Below the pieces are notes generated by a model. It searched no databases and was not told the DNA's origin. It worked only from the letters and a program-made list of their open reading frames with translations. From Anniella stebbinsi (lineage: Eukaryota; Chordata; Lepidosauria; Squamata; Anniellidae), in NCBI GenBank assembly GCA_029215795.1, contig JARDYH010000004.1, positions 219,473,517-219,537,516 of the forward strand: a stretch of DNA of 64,000 bases, given 5' to 3'. The translations under genes were made by a program, and so were the position numbers. This document shows, one piece after another, positions 9,976-20,437 of the stretch. The stretch's first letter is position 1; every line of letters begins with the position of its first letter.

Positions 9976-11296
9976 ATACCCATCGGGGACTCAGCATCTA
10001 CATTCGCACACACTCTTAGAACAATTTCCCCACAGAGCAACCTTCCAGCTAGTGTGGTTAAGGAGCAGTGGAAGTATCTATCAACAGGGTGACTCGGTTT
10101 TTCCATGCAGCCTTCTGTCTTCAGCCTGCCTTGTAACAGCATGCATGTGTGAACTGTCCACATGAAATAAGACAAGGGGACTCATTCTTTTCTTCAGTTT
10201 TGAAGCTGGGGAATCCCACTTTGGGATTCCCTCCCCACCTCCTTCAGGGGGCTTTATCCTAAATTCCACATGACAATGTTGGGTTTAAAAAAATTTAATG
10301 TGAGAAGGTGATGCTGAGAAGTTGCAAAATGTCCCGACGCTGTAAAAGAGGAGGTGAAGGAAGAAGCCATAAACTCTCAACGGAATGCAGATGAGAAGTC
10401 CAAAGAGCCTGCTCAAAATATCTGCATTTTAAAATAGTTTTAAATTTATTTTACTCACCACTAATGAAGGGGTGCAGGTGTTAAAACTTTTGCCCTTGAT
10501 CGGAGGTGAGCAAATAAAAAAGAGAGAAAACTTGATATATTTCCATCTGGACTTCTAGAGTGACTTTTACATTACTTGTATTCTCGGGGGAGAAGAGCCA
10601 ACCAATTCGGAGGTGTTTGAAAGTCAATGGAAATTTTTCTCAACTACAGCAAAACAGAGATCCATTTCATTGTTCAAAACTGTGTAAAACCACCTATATT
10701 TGAGCCATGAACTGCCTGGCAACAAGAAAACATGTGTAATCTATTTACACCTTTTTGGTACAGCTAGCTCTACAGACAGTTAAGGCCTACAGAGTTCTGA
10801 AGCTCAGTAAATGGGCCCAGTGTGGTTCAGAGTGCCAGAGAAAATGTTTCCTATTTGATTTTTATTAACTGATTGACATGAATTAATGCATTAGGATATT
10901 TGATTGTGTCATAAAAGGTGTATATGAACATCATGATTCAATTTAATGTACCCATTACTGCTTGATGTGCCATTATATTAGACTAAATTAAAAGAATTTT
11001 ATGGAAAAAAATTACAATTAAAGACTCAAAATTGATTACATTCATAACTTAGTAGTAGAGATTCACTCCTATTAATATTTGGGAGAATGGTCATAAAAGT
11101 GCTAGCAAACAACCAGGGCTATTTGTGACTGAGCAAAATATTGGGCAGTGGAGATAAACAGGAAGCCATCTGTAGCAAAGGATTCACTACTAAGCTCATG
11201 CACACCAAAGGCAAGAGATACATGGGAATGAACAAGCAAAAACAACCAACTCAACTGGTTACACTTCAAAGACCAGCTGGTAAAGACCAAGGCATT
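9976..11296. other. Long unclassified single-copy stretch
   Basis: AT-rich from 10400 to 11100. A small hairpin at about 10209-10232 is built from GGGAATCCC and GGGATTCCC. No exon, RNA gene or repeat was recognised. Confidence 0.4.
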
Positions 11297-11304
11297 TTGG
11301 AAAC

Positions 11305-11794
11305 TAGGGCTGTGTGCAGCCCCCCTGACTCACCTCAGAGGCCATTTTGGAGCCTCTGAAATGGTCCTGATTCAATTTGGGGTGCTTCAGGACTTGGTCA
11401 TCTCACTTCGGCACCAAAGCCAAAGGAAGATTCACTCCTCCTGAAGCGGGTCAGCCTTGTGAGTTCCTGGGCACCGGGCACATGGGCAGCACCCTGGAAA
11501 GTTGGGTGCAAGGCTGACCAGAAGTCCATTGGACTCATGACTTTCTTCTCCCCCTCCCTCCTCTCCCCTTCCCAAACTTGGGGCTGGCCTTGCACGCGGG
11601 CAGGCAGAGAGAGAGAGTGGCCCACAACTGCCCTAAATTGGCCCAAGACACTCTGAGGGCTTCGATACCGATTCGCTTCAGCCTCGGGTGCCTTGGACTG
11701 AACCAATACCACCTCAGATTTGGGCCAAGGAAGGGTGAATCGGCCCACCTTGACTCAGTTTTGGGGATATGACCTGAGGTGGTGCACAGCCCTA
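11305..11794. mobile_element. FB-H: hAT-type element with TAGGGCTGTG ends
   Basis: The ends TAGGGCTGTGTGCA and TGCACAGCCCTA are inverted and sit inside a perfect 8-bp duplication, TTGGAAAC (11297-11304 and 11795-11802). The 490-bp body has CACCTCAG/CTGAGGTG inner repeats and CGATACCGATTCG near 11666, but no long ORF. End sequence and duplication length link it to the FB foldback family as an older or sister subfamily. Confidence 0.8.
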
Positions 11795-11802
11795 TTGGAA
11801 AC

Positions 11803-13180
11803 TCTATTGCATTATATCAAGGGGGCAGGGTTGAACCTCTTTCAACTGAAGAGGAGAAGCTATCAGGGCCACATTTCAGTGATGGATGGGGCCAATGGCC
11901 AAAGGGGGCTAGGCCAAAGTCTTGGGGCCAGAATACCAAAAGTCTAGCTTAAGGCTCATCCTGCCAGTCACCTAGTCTTAGGAGAGCATATCAACCTTTT
12001 AGAATGGGACAGGGCGAACGGCACAAGAGCCAGGGAATGACAAGAGGGCATGTCCATCTAGGGAATTCTGGCAGGCCAGACTGGGACTCCGGATGGGCCT
12101 GATTTGGCCCCCAGGCCTGATGTGCCCCTGCCTTATCTGCTGGGAAGAGTCCTGCTCCTCCCCTATAGCCCAACATCGTCTTCCATAATAACCCAAGTGC
12201 CTCCTTAGACCCATTCAGGTTTGGGTGTGCTGAGAAGCCTTCTCAGTGGCAACCCTGCAGTCATCTTCCTCCTCTTTGAGACTTGCCAAAGGCTGATATC
12301 AGGCATGTTTGGAACATGGGTGGGGCTGCCCACAGATCACTGGCTGGCTGGGGAATGCAGGGAGTTGTAGGACTTTCTTCTGTCTAAACATGCATAGGGC
12401 TGCTCCCCAAGAGGCCTGCTTTTGTCATATTCTTTGGCCTTGATCCCCACTGTGGCTCAGAGGAGGACTCTAAGGTGGAGGGGGCATCCAGACCAGAGGA
12501 TATGGCTCTTTGGACTCGAAGAGTACCACCTCCAATTCAGTCCTTACCACTCCCATGCCGGATTAGCCAGGAGCTGCAGAATTGAGCATGTCTTCTACAC
12601 AGTTCTTAGCATCCTCAATATTTGAGTACCTAAAAACTCACTCTAGCATGCAAACTACATATCAGGGGGTGATTGAATGAGTCAAAGGAGCACTTAGACT
12701 GCATATGCTGATTGGAAGGAGGCAACACCTCTGTCAAGGAACATGCAGAGACACTGCAGGCAGCCTCCCCTGGGGGTGGGCAGTTTGAGCTCACAGGACA
12801 GGAGGCTTTAATTTTCCAATGAAGTGATTTCTCACAACACACTAGTGCACTCCAGCAGACAGTTTGGGAATGACTCTCCTACTTCTTACTGAGGAATTTC
12901 ATCCTGCAACTGGTATCCTGGACTATTTCCTGCAATTATCCAGTCTCCAGGCTTAACATCAGAATGGCCTAGTAGAGAAAAACAATTTGCATGGTCCCCT
13001 GGTTTCCCTGTTGGCCATCCCAATATGCAAACCATCCATGGACAGATCTTGTTGTTGCGAATAATATCAGTACTTTTCAGCTTTCTCTGAGCCTAAGAAT
13101 CTACCTTGTGGGATAAGGGTTCCTTGGCTTGAGTTATGAACGGACAAAACTGTCCTTTTCAGTTTCTCTTCGTTTCTCAT
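11803..13180. other. Unclassified sequence
   Basis: Contains a fragment at 12359-12420 resembling the CTACAACTCC-type small hairpin repeat of 4720-4790 (GGGAGTTGTAGGACTTTCTT). Otherwise no repeat, RNA gene or exon was recognised. Confidence 0.35.
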
Positions 13181-13184
13181 TTTT

Positions 13185-13530
13185 CCGGCCCTAAGTCTGG
13201 TTTGTCTTGAACTCGAGAATTTCTCCAGTCACAAAATTCAGTTCATCCAAAACACTGAGGTTTCTTTTAAAGCTTGCATGAAAATTCATAAGCCCCCCTT
13301 GTGCACATTTCTCCTAGATTCATGTAAGCATTTTTGCCTGATACACACATTTTCTGCAAGCAATTTCCTCAATATAATGCATTTTTGGAAGTTATTCCCC
13401 TGAATATGTGCAATTTTGTACGCATTGGAGTTTGTTTTTTGCAAAATTTGAAGAAGTGCACATTTTTAAGGGTAACTGCGTTTCAATTGGTTTGAAAGTG
13501 TGAAATTAGGTAAGGTGACCTTAACAATCA
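13185..13530. repeat. Possible old DNA-transposon remnant
   Basis: The segment has strings such as TGTGCACATTTCTCC, ATAATGCATTTTTGGAA and ATGTGCAATTTTGTACGC. Near 31232-31500 these resemble, in inverted sense, a TTCTCTGAATTTTTCACTGG and AAAAATGTGTATATTATGG block. Boundaries cannot be fixed by eye. Confidence 0.3.
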
Positions 13531-13885
13531 AACTGAATGATTCCCTCCCCCATTTCTAGCTTTAGTTTTTGACAAGGAAATATAGCTAGAAGACACAGCC
13601 GAATACTCAGAAACACAATATGGGATCCTCTGTTGTGTTTACATTCACAGTGACATTAAATTTGCCACCACTACCCTGCTTCAGAGGTCACTTTTGTGCT
13701 GTTCAATACCTTCACAAGTTTGAAAACATGTTGGGGGCATTGAGTTGATTAAAGACTTCACTATCAAGATGCACTGGGGACCATCTGTGTGCCAGATTGC
13801 AATCCTGACCTGGATTTTATCTGGTCAGCCTACATTACTTGTGTCTACAGCCTGTTGATACTAATTAAACAATTCCACTCAAACT
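13531..13885. other. Unclassified sequence
   Basis: No repeat or exon recognised. A trace of the P1 inner block, CCTGGATTTTATCTGGTCAG, followed by CCTA, at 13808-13831 is probably an isolated P1 right end. Confidence 0.4.
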
Positions 13886-14080
13886 AACTTGAGGGTAAAA
13901 CCCAACATAAATCCTACTTGGAGCAAACCCACTGAAATAAATGAAACTGAAGTTAGTCATGACTAACTTGGCCCATTCATTTCAATGGGTCTACTCTAAG
14001 TAGGATTTATGTAGGATTTAACCCTAAATCCCCATTGCTTCCAATGGAACTAAGTTTAGCTGGACCAACGCCTGCATCTT
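13886..14080. mobile_element. P5 palindromic MITE
   Basis: The left arm holds AACATAAATCCTACTTGGAG, then AAACCCACTGAAATAAATG. The right arm holds the inverse, CATTCATTTCAATGGGTCTA, then CTCTAAGTAGGATTTATGT. The segment between the arms includes the small palindrome TAGTCATGACTA. Related single arms occur near 34712-34760, 42950-43020 and 63430-63490. Family assignment is open. Confidence 0.6.
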
Positions 14081-14756
14081 TGTGTTATTCAGGCTCTTGA
14101 TAGGCTGGAAAAGTGGTGATTATGCAGATTTCTACTTCTATTCAGCACCTTAACAACATAACCCTACACACACATCTTTGGGAGCACGCCCCATTCAACT
14201 CAATAGGATTTATTTCTAGGTGTGAAGGATTGCATGGTAAGACATAATGAAATTCTCCTATTTTATTTGTTAACATGGGGACATGCTGGAGGATGATCAT
14301 GATTCTTTGTGTGGGTGGGTGGGGAAGTATTGTGTGAACTAACTCCTCACTTTTTGACAATTAAAACAATCAAAATAAGGCAGGGAACAGAAAATTAGCA
14401 AATACTGTACAGTATATAATTCAAGAGGGAGTGTTAATCAAAACAAAATTATGTTACATTAGCCAAACTGTCAATATTAATTTTAATCTCATTTGCAGCT
14501 AGAGCAAATCCTGTAACAGCATAAATAATATATTGGGATTTATTTCCTAATAAGAATTTTGATTGTTCAGTTACAAGTAAATGAGATAAATTAAAAGCTG
14601 AAAGAAGAGGTTTGATTCAAACCACGTTTTCATGTGTAAATAGGGGATTGCAAGGAGTTTGGGAAATTTTCTCTGCTTCTCGAAAAAAGCCAAGACAAAC
14701 CCATTTCTCAATAATGTCATAGATTTCCTTATGAAACAGGTGTGCCAAAATGTCAT
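14081..14756. other. Unclassified AT-rich sequence
   Basis: A P5-like arm fragment (CCATTCAACTCAATAGGATT) is visible near 14190. The remainder shows no recognised repeat or gene. Confidence 0.35.
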
Positions 14757-15197
14757 GAACCTACTGAGATAACCTAGTGTACAAAGTCCTAAACAACTTG
14801 GGACCAGGATACCTGAGAGAGCGCCTTCTCCCTTACCAACCTGCCCGATCACTGAGGTCATTGGAGGGCACGCTCCTGATAGTTCCTATAGCCTGACTGG
14901 AGACTACCAGGAGAAGAGCCTTTAGTGTAGTGGCCCCTTCTCTGTGGAACTCCTTGACCCTGGAGATCAGGCAACACTAGGTTGTTTCTGGTGCCTCCTG
15001 AACACAACTCTATTATGAGAAGCCTTCCTCAACTGACTAGCCACTGTTTTTCTCATTCCTTTGTTTGTAAATTGAAAAATTTTAATTTGCTTTTTAAAAA
15101 TCTTCTTTCTTTTACTGTTTATACCTACGTCCACTGCTCTGGAATCTGTGTTAGATCATTGAGCAGTATATAAATATTGTAAATAAATAAATAAGAT
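14757..15197 (+). mobile_element. L3/CR1-like LINE 3' part with ORF2 C-terminal remnant
   Basis: The sequence encodes, with breaks, the C-terminal reverse transcriptase tail: a stretch like VYKVLNNLGPGYLRERLLPYQPARSL, then an ARTTRRRAFSVVAPSLWNSL-type region. It is followed by a 3' UTR with GAGCAGTATATAAATATTGT and an (AAAT)n tail. Frame breaks show it is inactive. Confidence 0.65.
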
Positions 15198-15311
15198 GGT
15201 CCTCAGCTTTCAGAAATGCATTTCTTTGCATTGTATGCAATGTCAGCCTAACTTGAGTCCCATTCATTTAAATGGGTTTCCTCTAAGGAGGTCTAACATC
15301 GGTCACAAAAC
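15198..15311. other. Short unclassified segment
   Basis: Contains a P5-like arm fragment (CCATTCATTTAAATGGGTTT) at 15257-15280. Nothing else was seen. Confidence 0.35.
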
Positions 15312-15534
15312 ATTGGCTCAATTCGGACGACACAATAAACAACTGGTGTGGGGGAAAACAATCGTCAGTTGTTTTGACTATTGTGTCATCCGAATGCTGC
15401 CATAGTCAACTCAGCGCTGATCCTCATCCACACCACAGTTGATTATTTATTACCACGTTGTGTGGGGAGTGCCCCCTAGGGTTAGGGTTAGTCAACCCAC
15501 CATTGACTATCGTGTCGTCCGAATTGAGCCAGTG
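15312..15534. mobile_element. P6 palindromic MITE, copy 1
   Basis: The ends TTGGCTCAATTCGGACGACA and the inverse (TGTCGTCCGAATTGAGCCA) frame a ~220-bp body. The body contains GTTGATTATTTATTACCACG and a central GTCATCCGAATGCTGCCATA. Two further copies lie at 45669-45899 and 54095-54323. No protein is encoded. The target duplication is not obvious, so the superfamily is unknown. Confidence 0.8.
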
Positions 15535-15618
15535 TGTGCATATCGGGGCACACCTGGGGCTCTGAATTAAGCAACTGGACTTCATGTGATACCTTTCTAG
15601 GGAGGTTCAAGGAATATC
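15535..15618. other. Short unclassified segment
   Basis: Nothing recognised between the P6 element and the CR1 fragment. Confidence 0.35.
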
Positions 15619-15705
15619 AAAGAATCATAGAATAGTAGAGTTGGAAGGGGCCTATAACGCCATTGAGTCCAACCCCCTGCTCAATGCAGGAATGAAGTCA
15701 TGAGT
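15619..15705 (-). mobile_element. CR1 3'-end fragment, antisense
   Basis: AGAATCATAGAATAGTAGAG, then TTGGAAGGGGCCTATAACGC, matches the reverse of the CR1 3' UTR and tail. Only about 85 bp remain. Confidence 0.8.
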
Positions 15706-16497
15706 GTCCAACCCTTACACACATTCTTCTTTAAAGTTCCATTGAGATCACTGGCATTTCCTAATATGAGAATGTTGTTTTAAGAAGAAACAATTTCATC
15801 ACTACTGATGAATTTCTGCTCTACAAGAAATTTCCATGGGGTAGGCAAATCATTTCTGCGGGGGGGGGGGGATGCATGCAAACCATTTTATAAGTGGCTC
15901 AAATTAGATTGGCGTCTTGCATAACTGAAGATCAAGTCCAAGTTGGGCCTCTAGTCCCTGGGGCAAGATATGGACCTCAGGACTGAAGACCCTGCTGCCT
16001 TGGATTAGGATCAATTCAAGATTTTTGGGAACCCTTGGGCAAAATGCCTTTAGTGAGCCTTCTCTCTGAATGGGATGATCTCCATGCTCCTGCCCTCACT
16101 TCCCGTTTGCTTTCCTCTCTCCCTCTGGGCCCAGTTCACACCACTGCCCAGAAGGTGAAGGCAAGACAAGGGCTTGCACTGTTGGAGAGGGCTTGCACTG
16201 CTTTGTACACTTGGAGAGGGCAGCTAAACAGGCAGCAAAATGAGAAGGAGGAGGAGCAAGGCCAAGTGGCTCAGGGGAGGGAGCAATGGTGAGCCCCCTG
16301 CTTGGGGTGTGCATTGGCAATTGCCCCAGTGTTGCCAACTCCCAACACAGGATGATTTTGCTGTGTCCTTGGAGACACAAGAAACCATGAGAAGTCACGG
16401 GAGGCAGAGAAGAAGCTACCCGTTCATTTCTGAAACTGAGACAGCATCTTCAGCACCCAGGTCCTTGCAAGCAGCAAGGATTCCATGAACCCAGTAT
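15706..16497. other. Unclassified sequence with a possible hAT remnant
   Basis: A G run is at 15859-15870. The block 16010-16340 (GAGGGAGCAATGGTGAGCCC, then GGCAATTGCCCC) resembles CAGGG-type hAT remnants like the one at 39330, but no paired ends were found. Confidence 0.3.
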
Positions 16498-16727
16498 TGA
16501 CAAGAGCCCGTGTGTTGTAGTGTGTTGGACTGGGAGTCAGGAGATCTGGGTTCAAGACCCCACTCGGCCATGGAAGCTCACTGGGTGACTTTGGGCCAAT
16601 CACAGACTCTCAGCCCAACCTACCTCAAAGGGTTGTTGCTGTGAGGATAAAATGGAGAGGAGGAGGATTATGTACACCACCATGGGTTCCTTGGAGGGAA
16701 AAGGGTGGGATATAAATGCAATAAAAG
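16498..16727 (+). mobile_element. MIR-like tRNA-derived SINE
   Basis: The head contains a decayed tRNA region with a B box-like GGTTCAAGACCCC (16549). It is followed by GTGACTTTGGGCCAATCACA and the block GGGTTGTTGCTGTGAGGATA, then AAATGGAG, both typical of MIR/CORE-SINE relatives. The tail is GGTGGGATATAAATGCAATA. It abuts the L2-like LINE that follows in the same orientation. Related partial copies are at 35705, 41441, 54830 and 62420. Confidence 0.75.
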
Positions 16728-17249
16728 CTGCGCCCCTTCCTAGAGTTGGAAGACCTAAAGATGGTAGTGCATGCGCTGGTAACTTCGAGGCTCAACTTCT
16801 GCAATGCGCTATACATAGGGCTACCTCTGTGCCTAGTCCAGAAACTTCAACTAGTTCAAAATATGGCAGCCAGGTTGGTCACCGGTACACCTAGGAGTGA
16901 CCATATTACGCCAGCTTTAAAATTGCTCCACTGGCTGCCAATTAGTTTCCGGGCAAAGTACAAAGTGTTGGTTATTACCTTTAAAGCCCTACATGATTTG
17001 GGTCCCGGTTACCTGCGGGATCGCCTTCTCCCATACAATCCACCCCACAAGCTCAGGTCCTCTGGGAAGAACTTACTACAGTCGGCCAAGACTAGGCTGA
17101 CAACCATTACCCAGAGGACCTTCTGTTCTGCCGCTCCCAGACTGTGGAATGACCTGCCGGAGGAGACTCGGCAACTTAACAGTCTTTTAGAATTTAAGAA
17201 AGCCATAAAGACTGTTCTCTTCCGGCAGGCATATCCAGTGGAATTTTAG
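16728..17249 (+). pseudogene. L2-like LINE ORF2 C-terminal fragment, uninterrupted
   Basis: About 173 codons are open to the stop at 17247-17249. The peptide starts LRPFLELEDLKMVVHALVTS and continues with LNFCNALYIGLPLCLVQKLQ. It then shows QNMAARLVTG, HWLPISFRAKYKVLVITFKA and APRLWNDLPEETRQ. These are the thumb and C-terminal motifs of L2/CR1-type reverse transcriptases (SRLDYCNSLY, LHWLPV, APRLWNSLP). The catalytic palm lies upstream and is absent. The intact frame implies a fairly recent insertion rather than function. Confidence 0.85.
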
Positions 17250-17388
17250 AATGTTTTTAGGATGTTTTAGGATGTTTTAATGCAGTTTTAATAATGTGTG
17301 TCATGTTTTAATCAGTTTTATGTATTTTATCATATTGTTGTTCCCCGCCTCGATCCAAACGGAGAGGCGGGTAAGAAATAAATTATTA

Positions 17389-17427
<39 letters not shown>
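16728..17427 (+). mobile_element. L2-like LINE, 5'-truncated, copy 1
   Basis: The C-terminal reverse transcriptase region is followed by a 3' UTR (GTTGTTCCCCGCCTCGATCC, then AAACGGAGAGGCGGG) and an (ATT)n tail at 17387-17427. It is a sister of the copies at 44228-44912 (sense) and 56380-56725 (antisense). The tail type and C-terminal motif fit the L2/CR1 group. No endonuclease or catalytic RT motif is present, so it cannot move itself. Confidence 0.8.
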
Positions 17428-17717
17428 ATAGAAAGCCATACCAGGACACTAGAAGCCTCTAAGAGCTTCATATGGATCCATTTAGGACTGGGATCCAGTC
17501 TGAAATGCATCCACATTGGTGGAGTGGGGGCAGCAGTAAGCTTCCAAAATGCAATATGAGGATTTTCTTTACCAGAAAAGGTAAAGACCAATATAAGGGA
17601 GGTTTGGCAGCAGTGCATGAGTCCAGCTGCACTCGTGGCTTCCAGGAGCGTCCCCCATAAGCCTTTGTGTTCACACAGGAGCTTCTATGGTACTGTTCTG
17701 TTTTGAAACATCAGATG
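17428..17717. other. Unclassified sequence
   Basis: No recognisable repeat or gene. Confidence 0.35.
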
Positions 17718-17833
17718 CAGCATTCCCTAACATTCTGCCCTCCAGATGCGTTGGAGTTCATCTCCCATGCTAGCTGGGGATGATGGGATTTGTGGTCTGT
17801 CACATCCAGAGGACAGCAGGCTGGGAAAGGCTG
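17718..17833. mobile_element. P4 hAT-like MITE, intact copy
   Basis: The ends are CAGCATTCCCTAACATTCTG and GCAGGCTGGGAAAGGCTG. The inner arms CCAGATGCGTTGGAGTTCAT and the inverse flank GCTAGCTGGGGATGATGGGA. The flanks ATCAGATG and TTCTGATG agree at 6 of 8 positions, an aged hAT duplication. Length is 116 bp. Confidence 0.7.
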
Positions 17834-18460
17834 TTCTGATGAATGTATTTTTCTAAGTTATTAATGAAGCCTTTGTTCCATAACCAGCTTCTTTTTTGAG
17901 AGGAATTTGCCGAAGGTGTGGGGTCTCCAAGGGTAAGATGCACTCACCCAGAAACTCCTCTGAAAGGGCTTCGTTTCGGTTTAGAAGAGTAATTTAAATG
18001 TTCTTGACAATGCCCCTGACTTGAGTGCTTTATCATTAATTTACCTGCCTGCCTTCTTGATTATTCAGGTTTGATGTTGTTACTGTCCTTCTGCCTAGTG
18101 CTGTGAGTTCTGAGCTGTCAGGGTGTAAACATCTACCAGTAATTAAAATGGGCCAGCTTCTTTGATAAGCTATCAGACATTACATTTTTAATGTGTGTGT
18201 TTTGAAATTCCTTGATGGTCTTGTCGGAAATATTCTTTCAGATCTCTCTAGCTGTAGTCTTTCTGTTATATTCAGAGGGGGAAAGAGCTGCACAGCTAAG
18301 GTCAGAAAGAGGATTTACAGTGAATTCTAGCCATCTGGGGGTCTAGTGCCCAGAAGAAGAGCCCTTGTAGTCAAATGAATTAGGTTGTTAGTGTGCATAC
18401 CTCCCATGTGGGCCACCCGTGAACTCAGCTGCAGCCTCACAAACTCGGATTATGTGTCTA
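17834..18460. other. Unclassified single-copy stretch
   Basis: AT-rich, with no repeat or exon recognised. Confidence 0.4.
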
Positions 18461-18790
18461 AACTATGGGCAATATCCAACGGTGTCATTTTGCTAGCGCA
18501 AATGACATTGCACCAGCAGAAACTAGGCTCCAAACTACGTGCAAGAGGAGAATCCAACTAAACTCATATTTGCGCAAGTGGCTGTTCAACTGCACAAGCA
18601 TAATAGACAACTGTTTATGGAATGGAAAGATCTGGCGGAACTCCGCTGGCACTATTTGAGTTTGAGGAATTACACCATCGGAAACTGTCCCATCCCTCAA
18701 TTGTCCTTGAAGATGATTCCCACCAGGAACCTGCTCTAAGCAGAGATCACACAGTGGAATGTAGTAATAGAAGCCCAGAATAGCCATTAC
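18461..18790. repeat. Possible palindromic remnant
   Basis: GTCATTTTGCTAGCGCAAATGAC forms a hairpin (18484-18506). Words like GCACAAGCATAATAGACAAC recur weakly. It may be a decayed MITE, but no clear termini are visible. Confidence 0.3.
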
Positions 18791-19259
18791 TCTCACATGA
18801 AGGCCAGAATAGCCATTATTCCCATGAGAAGATCAGAACAGCCATTACTTCCCTCTGAAGTTTCACTGATGCTTCTCTGAGGCAAAGCAGAAATGGAGAA
18901 GGACATGCAGGAGAGCAGTGGTGGGCATGAAAGGGGCAGCTAAGGTCTTCCACCACACACCCCTTTTTCTCTGCAACTCCCCTTGCTGCTGCCACCATTG
19001 AACACTGGTCTAGATGCATGGTTTTCCATCACAAATTCCATGGGAATTCAGTGCAGACTGGAACTGGGGGAAAATGTGATCTTGGGAGAACCTTGACGTT
19101 TTCAGTCACCTGGTTTGATTTGTTGCCAGCTTTACCCATTAGTCCTCATCCCCAGATGAAAGTGTGACATTGGCCCCCTCCACAAGGATTCGCTTTTGTG
19201 CCTGGTTAAGTGATTATGCGCTTCATCCCTGAAGCGCATTTACGCCTAATGCCTCTGCA
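18791..19259. other. Unclassified sequence leading into the GC-rich island
   Basis: Three imperfect copies of a ~35-bp AGCCATTACT...ATGAAG unit occur at 18781-18863. At 19216-19240, ATGCGCTTCATCCCTGAAGCGCAT forms a hairpin just before the island. No gene recognised. Confidence 0.4.
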
Positions 19260-19273
19260 CAAGAGGCAGGCAG

Positions 19274-19308
19274 GGAGAGGGGAGGGGGGAGGGGGGAGGG
19301 GGGAGGCA
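19274..19308. repeat. (GGGGAGG)n G-rich tandem
   Basis: Four to five iterations of GGGGGGAGG-like units. Runs of four or more G at even spacing could form a G-quadruplex on the plus strand. It lies at the upstream edge of the CpG island. Confidence 0.7.
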
Positions 19309-19947
19309 AGATCGAACCCCAGGGAGGGACGGAGCGGGGAGGGGGGCAGCTGATGCAGGACGGCTACATCGGGGGCCGGGGGTGGATCAGCCCGGAAAAC
19401 TGCTGCTGGCTTCCAAAGAGTGACTGCAGGGGGGGCGGTGTGCAGACCCCCGGAGGCAGGAGCCGATCTCGGCCAGGGAACAGCGGAGGAGGCAGCGAGA
19501 GTCCTCCGCCAGCCTTTCTCTCCGCAAAGGCAAGAAACCGGGGGTGGGGGAGCGCTCAGGGGAGCCGGGAGGAGTTGTCACTGCTGGACAGGGAGCGTCT
19601 CCTTCCCGGCGGGGGTGGCAGCGGCGGCGGGGAGAGGGGTGGCGGCGGCGGCAGGGCGACCCCTTCTTCGGCCACGCAAAGCTCTCCCGCGCGCGCTGGC
19701 TGCAGCTGAGGCTGTGCCGGAACCGGCAGCCCTTAAAGGGCCGGGCGCGCCTCAGCGCTCCGCTCCATTGCCTGCCTGCGTGCCTGGCTGCTTCACCCTC
19801 CCCCGCCGGAGGGAGGAAGGAGGGGCTGGCCGAGGCCGGCCGGGGTCTCCCCCTGCTGTCTGCCGAGGGACGTGGGCGGGCGAGGAAAGCAAAAGTCGGA
19901 GCCAGAGGAGCCGGCTAGGGAAGCCAGGAGCCGAGCGGGGGTGCGAG

Positions 19948-19967
19948 CAGCAGCAGCAGCAGCAGCA
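19948..19967. repeat. (AGC)n microsatellite
   Basis: Six AGC units inside the downstream edge of the GC-rich island. Confidence 0.85.
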
Positions 19968-20187
19968 CATCCCGCCGCAAAATAAAACTCGCTATTTAAC
20001 GCGCATTCGATAATGCGCACAATCGGAGGGATAGCGCGCCTCTATGCCCGATTTGCGCTCCCTCCTTGTAGAGGTAAATTTTTTTAAGCGCCTTGAAAGA
20101 GCTTTAAACCTCTCTTGTAGAGGCAGCCATTACTGAATTTAGCAAGTAATGACATGATTTCAAGGAACTGTCACAAAAAGTAGAATA

Positions 20188-20437
20188 AGATCATAAATCA
20201 TATAATAGTACAGTTGGAAGGGGCCTATAAGGCCATTGTATCCAACCCCCTGCTCAATGCAGGAATCCACCTTAAAGCATACCTGAAAGATGGCTGTCCA
20301 GCTGCCTCTTGAATACCTCTAGTGTGGGAGAGCCTATGACCTCCTTGGTCACTGGTTCCATTGTCATACTGCTCTAACAGTCAGGAAGGTTTTCCTGATG
20401 TCAAGCCAGAATCTGGCTTCCTGTAACTTGAGCCCCT
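20188..20437 (-). mobile_element. CR1 LINE 3' end, antisense
   Basis: ATAATAGTACAGTTGGAAGG, then GGCCTATAAGGCCATTG, starts the reverse of the CR1 3' end. It continues to GGCTTCCTGTAACTTGAGCC. It covers 250 bp and is inactive. Confidence 0.85.

Larger units (their letters stand above)
19260..20060. promoter_or_regulatory. CpG-island-like segment, candidate promoter or first exon
   Basis: Dense CG dinucleotides and very high GC occur from about 19310 to 19940 (for example GCTCTCCCGCGCGCGCTGGC, GGCCGGGCGCGCCTCAGCGC). The flanks are not GC-rich. In vertebrates, single-copy CpG islands usually mark promoters. The long plus-strand open frame across it (to 20013) is Gly/Ala/Arg/Pro-rich and ends in a CAG-repeat glutamine run, so it looks like compositional openness, not a protein. 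A GAG/GTAAAT donor-like site at 20073 could end a non-coding exon. Which gene, and in which direction, cannot be told here. Confidence 0.5.

Noticed and set aside
15478..15492. Telomere-like GGGTTAGGGTTAG
   Set aside because: Only two TTAGGG units, inside a P6 element; other P6 copies lack it. Chance or a tiny local slip.
19420..20013. 197-codon open frame over the CpG island
   Set aside because: Low-complexity Gly/Ala/Arg/Pro sequence with a CAG-repeat glutamine run and equally open frames on other registers. It is explained by high GC, not by a protein.
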